DNA from: Salminus brasiliensis
Lineage: Eukaryota > Chordata > Actinopteri > Characiformes > Bryconidae
DNA length: 64,000 nucleotides
NCBI RefSeq assembly: GCF_030463535.1
Contig: NC_132891.1
Span: forward strand, 5,272,318-5,336,317
Reading direction: 5' to 3'
In this document: piece after piece, positions 24,718-37,032 of the stretch
How positions within the stretch are numbered: the first letter of the stretch is position 1
How the letters are laid out: every line of letters starts with the position of its first letter
Notes under the pieces: generated by a model
Told to the model about the DNA's origin: nothing
What the model saw: the letters and a program-made list of their open reading frames with translations, nothing else
Database searches by the model: none
Translations under genes and position numbers: made by a program

Positions 24718-24840
24718 TTTTAACTGAGAAAATACATAACCTGTCATATGTGACTACTGACTACCATTAGTACCCCCGGATATCTGTGCAACCCACATAC
24801 TGACAGTCTGTCAATCTTTTAATTAAACTCCACTTCTGAT

Positions 24841-25335
24841 GTGTGTATGTCTCTATATCAGGGTTTATTTTGGCACACAGGCTGCATTTTCAAAGGCAGC
24901 TGTGAAATTCTCTCCACCCCACTTCATCAAGCTGTACAAGTAACGCTGTGTAAAACATCGATTTGCTCAAAACAAGGAGCTCTCGTGTCAAGGCGGCATT
25001 CGCTGGCTGCTTCGCACATTCCTCGTCCGCAGATATGGTCAGCATATCATATCGATAGTCCAGCTGTGACCATGAGTGGAGTTCCCATTGAGAATGTCCT
25101 GCTTGAACTCTCCAGGTGTGTCCCAGCCCACATTTCACCCCAGCGGGTGAAGAGCTCTGACCAGGCCATGTCCAGAAGAACCGCTCCTCACGGTGATATG
25201 GAGCAGGTTGCGGGTGAGGTTGAGCAGATTAGCACCTTAGATATCCGTGACGCGTTATTGGCACAACAGCAAGAACAACAGTCCGGGATCAGAGACGAAT
25301 CTGAGGTCAGAGATGAAGCGCTCCAGTCAGGGTAG
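24841..25335 (+). other. Unrecognised 164-codon open frame
   Basis: An uninterrupted frame in sequence with no recognised repeat. The second half from Met at 25072 (SGVPIENVLLELSRCVPAHI...) has a protein-like composition, with a Gln-rich QQQEQQ near the end. No family is recognised, and no start context or splice partner identified. It may be chance. Confidence 0.2.
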
Positions 25336-25904
25336 CGTGGATTGGTGTTGTTGTCCCACGGACGGCGAATACTTCCAAGTGCAAGGCTGCTCGGATGGTT
25401 ATACTGTGCAACGACAGCTCAATGACAACTCAATGACAATGCATAGACCTTCCGTACAGAAAGGATAAGGATCTAATGATCGTACTGACCGACACACTGA
25501 CCGACACAGATCATTTTCCCCTTGTTTTCTTTTCCGAACACCACAAACAGTTCCAACATTTTAACAACCTTAAGTGCCTTAAAGAATAGCTTGGCCCCCT
25601 AAACAACAGACCTGAAATAAAGGCTCAACAGATATTTTTCACAGTTCTTGATAGTCCAATAGCTTCGCTTTCAGAGAATCCAAAACTCAGATCAAGGACG
25701 GAAAATAAAACCTAGAAAACAGATGATTCTGATCAAACAAACACCAGTTTTCCAAATATTGTTGAAAATAAACGTCTGCAATACTGATCAGAAGGCCAGC
25801 TGGTTCACATCTTAGCCGTTGGACAACGGTGGCTGCTGCACTGAAGCTCATCACAGTTCCACGAGCAACCAAAGGTGGGTGAAGTAGCTCCACATTTTTT
25901 TTTG

Positions 25905-25910
25905 TTTATT
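25905..25910 (-). terminator. Candidate klf15 polyadenylation signal
   Basis: TTTATT on the plus strand reads AATAAA on the klf15 strand, 616 nt past the stop codon. It is the first canonical hexamer noticed downstream. Fish klf15 3' UTRs can be longer, so a more distal signal is possible. Confidence 0.35.
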
Positions 25911-26525
25911 ATCTGCTAATAGCTTATATATCGGCACAGTCCTGACTATATAATCAGTAGTTCAAATGAACCCAGGTGTATTTTTGTGTGTGTTTTGGGT
26001 TTTTTTGGTTTTGCAGAACTACACCTTGGCAAAACAGGAGGAGGCATGGTGATAATGGTAATAGATAAGGAATGTTGATGCTTTTAGAGCTAGGCAGAGA
26101 CATCAACCAACAATTTATACCTCGAAGTAGAAAAAATACTTTGCATAAAACAACATAATCATGGCATTTGTTCATAAAAGGTCCATAGAAAACTATCACA
26201 AACCCCCTACAAAAATACAATCTACATGAAGCTTAGGACATCGGTGAAGATGTTGTGTCAAGTAACAGTTCTGCTCACGTTCCTCGTCAGTTCCTCTCTC
26301 CCTTCCACAATAAATTAGCACAGTACCACAACTCAGCGCCTCTCTCCTCCTGCTCACATTGTTCTTCCCAGCATCTCGACCAACGAGGCTCTCTGTAGCT
26401 TCATGGTGTTTCCTTCCTTACAGATTCCTTCTCTCTCTCTCGGTCTCTTTCTCTCTATATCGCTCTCTCTCTTTCGTGCTCCAGCCCGCTCCCCTAGCCC
26501 CTGGTGTTGGGGGGGTTATGTGGGG

Positions 26526-26775
<250 letters not shown>

Positions 26776-27129
26776 CAGTCACTCAGCATGTACCATCCCA
26801 ATTCGGTTTTATTACTAAGCTCTCAGATCCGTTTTTACTGCAGTCATTTCGCACCAATCAGTGTGAACACTTTAACAGACCCATTTCAATATACTGCAGC
26901 CTGAGCAGGAAATATGATCTAAGCTATAACAATATTCATATGACTTAATTAACATTAATGTTTAATTAGCATTTCAATCACTAGCAATATAAAACTTCCA
27001 AAAGATCCGTTTCCTAGCCTGAGATTAAGCCTAAACTTAAAAACCTAAACCTAGACTAAGCTTTTTGCTAATAGCTTGGTTAAAGAACCACTAGTACAGC
27101 TCTTTAGTCCAGGACTAGGATTGATCCAG

Positions 27130-27975
27130 AACTACACTCTTAAAAACTGAAGGTGCTTCAAATGGTTAAAGAACCATGTTTGTATCAGAAATATGGGAGT
27201 CTGAAGAACCTTTTAAAGACTTAAAAGGCTCTTTATCGATTGCAAGGATCTTTGAGCGATGCCATAAAAAGTTATTTTTCAACTTAAAGGTTCTTTGAGG
27301 TACGCCACAGAAGAATCGCTTTTGGTTCCATAAAGAACGGTGCTTGTAACAGAGATATGTGAGCATAAAGAACCTCTTCTTAATGTAAACGTTCTTCATC
27401 ACTTGCAAGGATCTTTAAGCGATGCCAGAAAGGGAAGGTTGCTGCCAGTGAAGAACCACTCTTGGTTCTATAAAGAACCATGTTTGTGATAGAGATATGT
27501 AAGTGTGAGGAACCTTTTGAAACAGACCTAAAGAACCTTTCACTTCATGTAAAGGTTATTTATCAACCGAAAGGTTCTTTGACCAATGCCACTGAAGGTT
27601 CTTTATTAATGTGAAGGTTCTCCCAGCGATGCTAGAAAAGAACCACTTGGGTTGCATAAAGAACCAGGTTTGTAATGGTGATATGCGAGTGTGAAGAACC
27701 TCCTACAGGCCTAAAGAGCCTTTCATTTGACGTCAAGGTTCATCATCAAACAAAAGGTTCTTTGACCAATGCCACAGAAGGTTCTTTATCAATTTGAAGG
27801 TTCTCCCAGCAATGCCAGAAAAGAAGCACTTTTGGTTCCTAAAGAAACCATGTTTGTCATAGAGATATTTATGAGTGGAACCTCATAAAAGGCCTTTATC
27901 ATTTTAAAGGATTGCTTCACTTATATATCTCTATAACAAACAAGGTTCTTCATAGAACCAAAAGTGGCATCACTC
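27130..27975. repeat. Tandem array of aagaacc/ggttctt elements in klf15 intron 2
   Basis: Five units begin with aaccatgtttgt-like starts at about 27171, 27335, 27476, 27663 and 27845, giving spacings of roughly 140-190 bp. Each unit contains several aagaacc and ggttctt arms able to pair. Confidence 0.75.
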
Positions 27976-28552
27976 AAAGAGTTTTAGGTTTACGTCTAGG
28001 CTTAATCCAAAGAGTTGTAGGAATCTGAACAATGTAGCAAACCAGCCCAAGCACGAGACCCAACTACATTTGGACCGTTTGTATTGGTTCGTTCATTGTG
28101 AAATGTTCAGACAGGGTAAAAGCCAGCGTTCATGTTGCAGTGGTGTAAAACGGAGATAAACACCATGTAAAGGGCCTTTAAAAAACAGTGAAAGGTAGAA
28201 AGATCAGAAATCAGACACAGCTGAGGCCTGAGGAACGCTATCTGGCTGTTACTGCAGCTCCGGTATCTGTCATCTGCTCAAAGTGGCATTGGCTGACCGA
28301 TCCCTGACATTGAGCATATGCAGTGTCATTTGAACTTGTCAGGCATTCACTCTCTCTTTACCAGGAAGCACTAGAGGCCAGAAGCCTCAGCCTGGCCTTA
28401 AAAGCTTCAGTAGCTGACCCAGATCACTGGTGCATGGACCTTTAAAACATGGTCAGTACTGTCTGAGAAGAGCTGCCTAGTTTACTTGCTTTTAAATAAA
28501 AAAAATGATCAAAAATTGCAAATTAAATACAACAAATAATTTCACAGTAGCT

Positions 28553-29018
28553 ATATATCATATGGACAAAAGTATTGGGACAGCTGCTCATTCATTGTTT
28601 CTTCCAAAATCAAGGGTATTAAAAAGAGCTGATCCTGCTTCTGTTGGAGTGACTGTTTCTATTGTCCAGAGAAGAAGACTTTCTCCTAGATTTTGAAGGA
28701 ACATTGCTGTGAGGAAATGATTGCATACAGTGACAAGAGCATTAGTGAGGTCAGGATGTTGGATGGTCACCACCCCATCTCATTATCCTCAACTCACCAA
28801 CTCATCCCAAAAGTACTAGATGGAGCACCAACCATCCATCATTCCAGAGAGCACAGTTATTCCACTGCTCCACAGCTCAATGCTGGGGGGCTTTATACCC
28901 CCTCTAGCCCACGCCTGGCATTAGACAACATGATGCCAATAGGTTCATGCTTCTCTGCTCCAGAGAGTCCTATTCTATTGACAAGGGGTGTCTGTAATCA
29001 TTTGAAAATATAGTGTAT
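28553..29018 (+). mobile_element. MITE family 1 copy in klf15 intron 2
   Basis: It starts tatatcatatggacaaaagt, carries all internal landmarks and ends in tttgaaaatatagtgt. It is intronic relative to klf15 and inserted antisense to it. Confidence 0.75.
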
Positions 29019-29129
29019 CATATACTATGTACTATATTATAATGCTCCTGTTAATATTGATCTGGTGTAGTCACTAGTAAATGGACATTTCCATTTAGGT
29101 CTATGAATTTTACTCCTTGGATAACCCCA

Positions 29130-29510
29130 TGACTGACTGTCAAGGGTCGGGTTCGACACACCGGGCAGCAAGTGATCAATCAATTATTGAAGGTGGAAGC
29201 AGGACAAAAACGGGTAAGCATAAGAATCTCAGCCACCTTCTACCAAAAGTGTCCAAGGAAAGACAACCAGTGAACTGGCGACAGGGTCATGGGCACCTTA
29301 GGCTCACTGATACACATGGAGGCCCCCCCTTACAACTTACAGGACTAACGTCTTGGTGCCAGGTACCACAGGACACCTTCAGATTTCTTGTGGAGTCCAT
29401 GCCTCAATGAGGCAGAGTTGTTTTAGTGGCACAAGGTGGGGGGTGGGGGGGGGGGGGGGGTACCCAATATTAGGCAGATAATGGTACAATAACTGTCATG
29501 CCTGAATCCG
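29130..29510 (-). mobile_element. Internally deleted copy of the same Tc1-like family, reverse orientation
   Basis: The sequence contains ttacaggactaacgtcttgg and gtgccaggtaccacaggaca, the reverse complement of blocks in the copy at 14.6-15.0 kb, and a terminal tacccaatattaggcagata. A long G run (29445-29460) interrupts the end. It lies inside klf15 intron 2. Confidence 0.6.
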
Positions 29511-30903
29511 TAAATGTGTAGAATTCCATCCTGCCTTATGTCCACAGTGGTAAATAGCGGTTCTCCTCATGGGCCCTGATGTTCTAGATCAGCTCATCTG
29601 GTGTGCGAATGATTGGCAAGTTTATGCAATTCTTAAAGACGCCACACTATAGCTGGAGGGTTGTGTGTGAGCTTGGGTTGGAACCCAGAGTGTCATGTCA
29701 TGGCCAACTTTCTCAGCCTCTGTCCCAGGTTCACTTTAGCTTTCAGGCACAGTATTATCTCCCTCAGACATATTGGAAACATGTGTAAAGGAGTTTTGTA
29801 GGGTTATAAAAGCTGCTGTCCTCCCTCTCTCCACCTTTTCACTCTCTCTATGGCTTTCCCAACAAGCTAAGACAAGAACAGTGCTGTTGCTGGCGGCGTA
29901 CAGGGACACTCCTGCGTGTTAAAGAGACTGTCTGCAGGGGACAAAGTGAAATGTGTGAATCTGAGTCTGGCTTCCAGGTGGTGGCAACAGGCGTGCAGTA
30001 ACAAACCAATAATGAAGCATGTTGAAAACATCATATTTATGTTCCCACTGTTGTGACAAAACATCATATCTCCAAAATGATAAGTTAAGGTATGATACTA
30101 TGAGTAGGTCAATCAGTTTTTCATGAACTGCATTTAAAAAATGCTTGGCAGAAAATGTCAACAGACACCCAACTGCAACTTTACAGGAGGCGGAAACACC
30201 TACTTAACTTTTCCAATGGAAGTCAAAATCTAAATATTTTATTCGGTCATTTTGGAGCATTTCTGTTGGTCCATTCTTAATGAAATTGTGACATAATCTA
30301 AAGGACACCAGCCAGATTTACATTCTGTCAAAAAATGGAAACCAGCAAAAATTAAAATACAAGGTTTTTACATGACATACGTGACAATATGTATATTTTA
30401 GTCTTTTTTAAAATTTGATTTACATTCATACATGTCTAACTTTATCTCCCACTTCCAACTTTAATAAAGGCTTAGACCTCACTGAGCACACTGACCTAAC
30501 TAGGATATCTAAGTACTTCACTTTTCCCCAAAGCAGCTTTTCTCTATATTCAGAACCTTGGGATAGGGTTATCTGAGTTTCTTAAAACCTGCTCACTCCC
30601 AACCCTATTGATAAGGATATTGGAGAAAGATGTCTTGATATATTGGAATATTGGAGAATTTCTGTTAAATGTTATGCTAAAAAAATGACTGGATATGTTT
30701 TAGAATATTTTGTTCCAGTGAAATAAATAAAATCTAAAATCCTGCAGCAATATGCAAATGTATGCATATGTAATTTGATAACATATCATTTGCATATGTA
30801 AATGTACTTTTAAAAGAATAATTATACATATCTTTTTTAACATACAAAATAAAAATGTCAGTAATCAAATGACAAGGATTCATTGTGAAATCAGTTATTC
30901 AAA

Positions 30904-31200
30904 ACAGTGGTAAAAGTGCTGGGTTATTAACCACAGGGTTGTGGGTTTGATACCCAGGCCTGCTAAGCTGCCACTCAGGCCCTTGAGCAAGTCCCTTAAC
31001 CATCTCTGTTCCTTAAAAATATTAAAATAACTTAATAAAAATTATTTTTTTTCAATTAGCTCAAAGTTTGTCTATTGTAGTGATTATTTAAAGGGATATT
31101 TAAAGGTCACAGGTTTGTGGGTTCAAAGCCCATTTCTGCCACCCTGTCACTGTTGGGCCTTTACGGCTGACCCTGCGCTCTGACCCCAGCTTACCACCAT
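30904..31200 (+). mobile_element. SINE family A fragment plus a second SINE-like B-box segment
   Basis: The part at 30904-31012 has gggttgtgggtttgataccc and gcccttgagcaagtccctta. The part at 31108-31200 has aggtttgtgggttcaaagcc and ctgcgctctgaccccagc. Both are eroded and lie in klf15 intron 2. Confidence 0.6.
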
Positions 31201-32374
31201 AATTATGGTGCTTAATTCTTCAAATAAAAAAAAAAATTAAAAGTGTCTCACCTTCATGATAATGACAAAAAAAGGGAGAACTACCCCCTGCCCGTTACGG
31301 TGTGGTAGGAGTGTGTCACGCATGGATTAATGTGTGTATGCAGGTAGACCCCCTGTCTCGCACACTGTCTAGTGCAGTTCCAGCAAGCTCTTTAACACCA
31401 GCTGTAATCCAAGCACTCACACAGTACTGTGCACAGAGTATCTTACATGACTTGTGGCTTTAACACTGCATTATCAGCTGCATTTCCACTGCACTTAATA
31501 TCCTCTTCATATCCGGCAAGCTTTCGGCTTCCAGGCCTAACCGCAAAGGACAGCGGAGACCCAGTTCATTATGTTAATACAACACACACTAAGGTGTTTG
31601 TATTGTCAACTGCGTGTGTGATGGAATATTTTCCATCTGAACGTGACATGCTTCTATGCTGGTGTGTGCTACTGCCAGTGCAATCAGCAGACCTGCAAAC
31701 GACTTGTTCTGCAGGTTTGAGGGAATACTGCTCGAGTGAGGAGTATAGCAGGCGAAACCACATGTACAAACATGTACGACTATGTCACTTCATAACTTCG
31801 GCATTTCTGATACAGGCTGATACACTGGCGATGGACCTGTCAGCATTCAGTGCTTGAAAGGGTCGCAGCAGCGTCGGTGGCGAGTATCTTAATTAAAGGA
31901 TTCTTTGCTTTGAGGAATACCAAAGGAATGCTGAAAATGCTTGCGGAAAACTGCAGAGCAGCCGGAGAGCGAGGCATTGTCTCTCTCTTCTCTCTGTGCC
32001 TCCAGCTCCTAAAAGAGCAAGTATGTGAATCCTGAAGTCTTGGACCAATTTGGTCGAGTTCAAACATCATTTCTCAGATATTTCTTGCGCGCTTTAACAG
32101 ACTTTGGCCTGCATTAGTTTCCCCCTTGGCGAAGCGGGCCTCTGCTTTATTCTTCCCCCCTATTCTTCTTACTGTAAACAGTGGTTAATCTGGTATGGTG
32201 GAGTCACTTGTGTTGGCGCTGAGGTCAATGGGGCCAACATGAGAAGATCAGATTACGCTTTTCTAGATTAGAAACTGCTGCATGTTCAAATGCACTGATT
32301 GGTGAATATATTGTGGAACCGTGGTGATGAGTATTATCACTTTACTGGTAAAGATTGTTGAGTTTTATTCTCCA

Positions 32375-33495
32375 GTTTAGTCTGCAGTTGTTGGTGGGTT
32401 GGTGTCAAGCACAACTGTGTTGAATTACAGTCAGATTGGCCCAGAATTCAGTGAGAATACAGTCTGATTCAGGAAGATTTTTGTCAGCCTACAGTCGGAT
32501 TGGGACTAAATTCTGTTGAGGCATAGTGAAAATTTGGTTTAATTTCTTACAACCAGACTGAGAGTTTTGTTGTGCTACAGTCGGATTAAGGCTGATTGTT
32601 GTTACAATACAGTAGAATTGGGCCAGTTGTTGGGGATAGAGTTGGATTCAGACAGAATGTTGCTGGGCTCATATCAGCACTGGGACACTATTTTGTGAGA
32701 ATACAGTTGGATTCAGACAGAATTTGATTGGGCTAAAACCAGACTGGCACACAATTTTGTGAGAATACAGTCGGACTGAGACATAATTTTGTTGTAATAC
32801 AGTCTGATTCGGGAAGAGTTTTGTGCTACAGTCTGGGTGGGACAGAAATGTTATTGGTCTATACTGGGTCTGACTGGGACAGAGTTTCGTTGAGCTGCAG
32901 TCATATTAAGACAGAACTTTGTTGGGCTACAATCAGACTAGAACAGAACTATGTCTGGCTTCAGTCAGATTGGGGAAGAATTCAGTGAGAATACAGTCTG
33001 ATTCAGGAAGATTTTTGTCAGCCTACAGTCGGATTGGGACTAAAGTCTGTTGAGGCACAGTGAGGCTAGAACAGAATTTTGTCAAATTTTTACAATTAGA
33101 CTGTACAATTAGAATGTTTTGTTGGGCTCCAGTCAGACTGGGCCACAATTTTGTGAGGATAAAGTTGGATTCAAACAGACATTTGTTTGGCTACAATCAG
33201 ACTGGGACAGAACTATTTTTGGCTACAGTCAGATAGGGCCAGAATTCTGTGAGAATACAGTCTGATTCAGGGTGAATTTAGTCAAACTACAGTCAGACTG
33301 GGGCAGAATTTCATTGGGATTCATTCTGATTCAGACAGATTTTTTATTGGGCTACAATCAGATCTTTATCAAACTACAGTTCAGTTCGGACATAATTCTG
33401 TGGGCCCACAGGCAAACTGGACCAGACTTTTGTATGATTACAATCATATCAGACATAATGTTGTTTCAGACCGAATTTTGATAGCCTAAAGTTGG
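32375..33495. repeat. Degenerate minisatellite with ctacagtcagactgggacag motif
   Basis: About 30 diverged units of roughly 32-40 bp, each resembling gggctacagtcagactggga plus cagaattttgtt. A block around 32451-32520 (gtgagaatacagtctgattc...ggattgggactaaattctgt) recurs at 32980-33050, suggesting higher-order duplication. It lies within klf15 intron 2. Confidence 0.8.
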
Positions 33496-34899
33496 GCTTG
33501 GATTAGAAATTTCTAGTACCCAGGAGGCCTCGGTCAGACAGACCGACATCCTACTGAAGACCAAGCCCTGGCAGAGAACACTAAACTGCTGTTCAGTAGC
33601 AAGGCCCAGCCACGGCAGCGATAAGCACCGTGCCAATCTTATCACATTAGACTAGAGGCCTTCCCTGGGGCAATGCTGGGCTATTGTTTGTTCTTGAATA
33701 ATAACTGTGTAACAGAGGCTACATGCGTTGGCATGAAGAACCAAAAAGAGAGTATTGCTTGACTTGAGACCAGACAAGCTGGGGTGGATCATTGACGACC
33801 CTGTTGACTCAGTGAGGGACTTAGAACCTGAGCATAGCTCGAATTTGGGACATGTGTCAGAGAACTATGGCTCTCAAGCATTTGAAGTGACGTTAAGTCC
33901 TGAGTATAGACGTTTGGGACGAAGTAAGTAGCTATTTAGTTTTTGACGCAGTTTTGTGACTGGTGTGACTGGTCTTATAATCAGTGTGCTTAGATCAGAC
34001 CATTCATTTGTAAATGAGGTCATTAACTTTAAGATTAGCACCAAACAAATCTCTGTGTCTGAAAAGCCCAATCCAGCTCATACTGCCATGCCTTTATAAC
34101 ATGCTGACAGACAGACACTGTTATACCAGCAGACTTCATTAGGGGAGAGTTTGAGAATTTGCTAGTCAAACCCTGCTATAGCTGCGTAAGGCTCTACATA
34201 AACTGAGAGCAAACAACAGTGGCGACAACGACCAAAGTCTGACATCTCGTCAAAGGCTTTATCTAATCTCCAAACAGCACAGATAACACAAAACGAGACC
34301 TAATTCAAAGGGCAAACCACATATACATATACTGTCTATTACAGATTATGCTCAATTTACAGGACTGCTCATCCCTTAGGCCTTAACAGAGGATCCTGAA
34401 TTTGCCCTCAGTCATAAGTCAAAATGTCAGCATTATTTTTTTCTACTGCTGTTGCACACTTGCAGCGTTAGCATAAACCAATGACCCTCATCTAAAATTC
34501 ACATTGTGACTTTGTGACTCAGACATTTGCTATTTAAATACATATTGGGCCTTTAATGCACCCTGCTGACCCCTGTTTGAAGTTCATTCATGAATGGTCA
34601 ACAGAGACAGTGATCTGCCTCACTGCTTTCGCAATGGTCAGTCACTTATCAGCTCAGGAGCCCCTAACCAAGCACTCCAACCTTGACAGTTAACCTAGGT
34701 CCATAGAACAGCATTGTGTTTCACTAAGGCTGCATAATATGAACAATATACGGCTCTACAAATAGTGTGTATTACTATCTACAGCAATCTAATAAGATTT
34801 ATGATCTTTATAAGATTTCTATAAACCTTTTTGAATGTGAATCTGTCAGTTGTTCTTTACACTGTGTCAAAATTTCTTGATGAATCGACCAATAGAAAC

Positions 34900-35075
34900 G
34901 CTCAAAAGGATATTTTGTTGGAGTAATAGCTATCTCTACCATCCAGGGAAGCATTTCTACTTGATTTTGGAGAAGCACTGCTGTGAAAATCCGATTGCAT
35001 TCAGAGACAAGACCATCAGTGAGGTCAGAATGTTGGATGTTCACCACCCCACCTCATCCCCAATGCCCGGCCCAT
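34900..35075 (+). mobile_element. MITE family 1, old fragment
   Basis: It retains ttgttggagtaatagctatc, gaagcactgctgtgaaaatc and gtgaggtcagaatgttggat only. Both termini are gone. Confidence 0.55.
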
Positions 35076-35819
35076 CCCATTCTATTACTGGAGTCTTCTG
35101 GGTGTCCAAGGGCTGACATTGCAGTAATGATTAACAACAACTTACTGTGCTGTGCTAATAATAAGCTAATCAGTTCAAGCCAAAAATGAGGGTGGTAGTA
35201 ACCTAGACACTTTCAAACACCATGAACCCAGGCTTACAAAGCATGCATCAGCATGCCCGCACAGAGTAATTATGTCTTGTAATTTAGAGCTGTTTTGGCC
35301 ATTTTGCTGTACGTTGGATTCAAATAGCAGGATCATGCATCTATGTGTAATTACACTGTTAAATATGTAATGACATAATGACGATTTTTGTTGTAAGGGT
35401 CTGCACTTTTAAATAGTCTCTGCCCTCCAACCCCTACCAAAACAGGACCGTGCACATCACTTGAACTCCAAACATGATAAAATTTCTCATCTACTGTCAG
35501 TCAAATGTGGTACTGATTGGATGTTTTCCAGGTGTAAATGGTGCTTCATTACTTAAGAGCAATCATTTGAAGCACCTTTATTTTGAAAAGTGTAGGATTC
35601 TTCAATTCCAGTTCTGGAGGCCTGTTCTGCAATACTGCTGGACACCAGACCAGCCAAGCCCAAAACTGAAGAAACCTGATAAACATTCTAGGTGACTTTT
35701 AGACTTTTAGGCAATGATTATGATCTTCTTGTATCCTGATATTACAGTGTCAGCTGTGCAGGTGCAATAACAGACACAACCGGTATGACAGGTTGTGTCA
35801 TCTGTCCCCCAAAACTTAC

Positions 35820-36985
35820 CTCCATACACAGCCTGGCCAGGTGCAGGCGAAGGGCTTCTCGCCTGTGTGTCTCCTCAGATGGGCCTTCAAATGGCTGCTC
35901 TTGGTGTACATCTTGGCACAGCCTGGAAAAGTGCACTTGTGCATTTTGATGAGATCAGCCACTGAGCTCTTCTGGAATTTCGAACCCCCGACTAGAAGTT
36001 CCGCGCCCTGGCCTCCAGCTGACCTGCTCTCCACAAGATCTGCAGGTTTGGCCGCAATGGGGACGGGGGCTATGCGGACAAACTTTGTGGATGTGCTGCT
36101 AAGGCTAGCGGTTGGCATGACCTGAGGGACCAGAGCGTATGTCTGGCCTTGGATGTTGACGAGCAGCTGGGCGATTTTGATGTCCGAGGCAGATGGCGGA
36201 GTTGTGGGCGCTGCGTTTGGACCTGGCTCTTGCTTGATCTGAAGGGGCTGGATCTGCAGGATGACAGGCACCCCTGAATTCTCCACTACCAATGCTTTCT
36301 CAGAGGATTCCTCTTTTTTCACCCCATTTTCAGCGTTCGTGGGGGGTGCCGGTGAGGACTGGGCACTTTTAGGCTGAAGGTTGGCTGTTACGCTGAAAAC
36401 AGGCACCGTTTGGTCTAAGCTTTGCACCTGCATTTCCGGCGAAGCTGCTTGGTCACTAGTCGATGTCCCATCACTTGCCTTTTCCTTCAAGGCTACGACT
36501 TCCATGTTCTCCTCCAGAAACTCCTCGATCTCCTCCAGCGTGGGCTGAAACAGCAGCCCCGCATGGTCCTCCAGATCTCCAGGAAATATGGGGAACTCAA
36601 AGCATTCCTCTTTGGTGGCACGTTCCTTACGAGATTCCCATGCCAGGCCCATGGGCAGAACTGGAGGGACCATGGCAGACGTTTTGGCTGTGGGGGCAGA
36701 TGTTTGGCTTAGGGTAGCCTGAGAGAGCAGGTAGTCCAGGAGGCCATCTTGGCTCTCACCACTGGAGCTGGAGCTGCTACAGCTGGAGCCAAACACCTGG
36801 GACTCAGGACTGGAGCAAGAACGGGAACTGGACGAGTCGCTCAGTTCATCCTCTGAGAAAGGAGATGGCAGAACCTGGTAAACCCCCTCGTCCGTCACCA
36901 TATCCGTCCGGTGGTGGTGGTGGGCTGTCACAGAGTGACTATAAGCAAGGAAAGAGTCTTCATTCACTAGTGAGCGATCCACCAT
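35820..36985 (-). CDS. klf15: Kruppel-like factor 15, first coding exon (residues 1-388 plus two bases of codon 389)
   Basis: Nuclear C2H2 zinc-finger transcription factor that binds GC/CACCC boxes; in vertebrates it controls gluconeogenesis, amino-acid catabolism and muscle/heart/kidney programmes. The exon begins with [12 protein letters not shown] and carries the KLF15 N-terminal signature [12 protein letters not shown] (about residues 39-50), a serine-rich stretch and SCSSPESQ. The acidic activation motif [10 protein letters not shown] is at about 151-160. A proline/glutamine-rich linker follows, then zinc finger 1 (C351, C356, H369, H373) and the first two cysteines of finger 2 (C381, C386). 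The exon ends at a consensus donor (GGAG then GTAAGT on the minus strand). A good acceptor (ttcattcataacag) at 37033-37046 puts the 5' edge of this exon at 37032, leaving 47 nt of 5' UTR. The joined protein is 444 residues; human KLF15 is 416. Identification rests on the signature motifs and near-identical fingers and is firm. Confidence 0.96.
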
Positions 36986-37032
36986 TCCTGGTCACCGCCT
37001 GTCTGGAAAAGCGCCGTCCCTCACTTGACTGC

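Noticed and set aside
31429..31857. 142-codon plus-strand frame in klf15 intron 2
   Set aside because: No family recognised; surrounded by non-coding sequence and opposite-strand frames of similar length.
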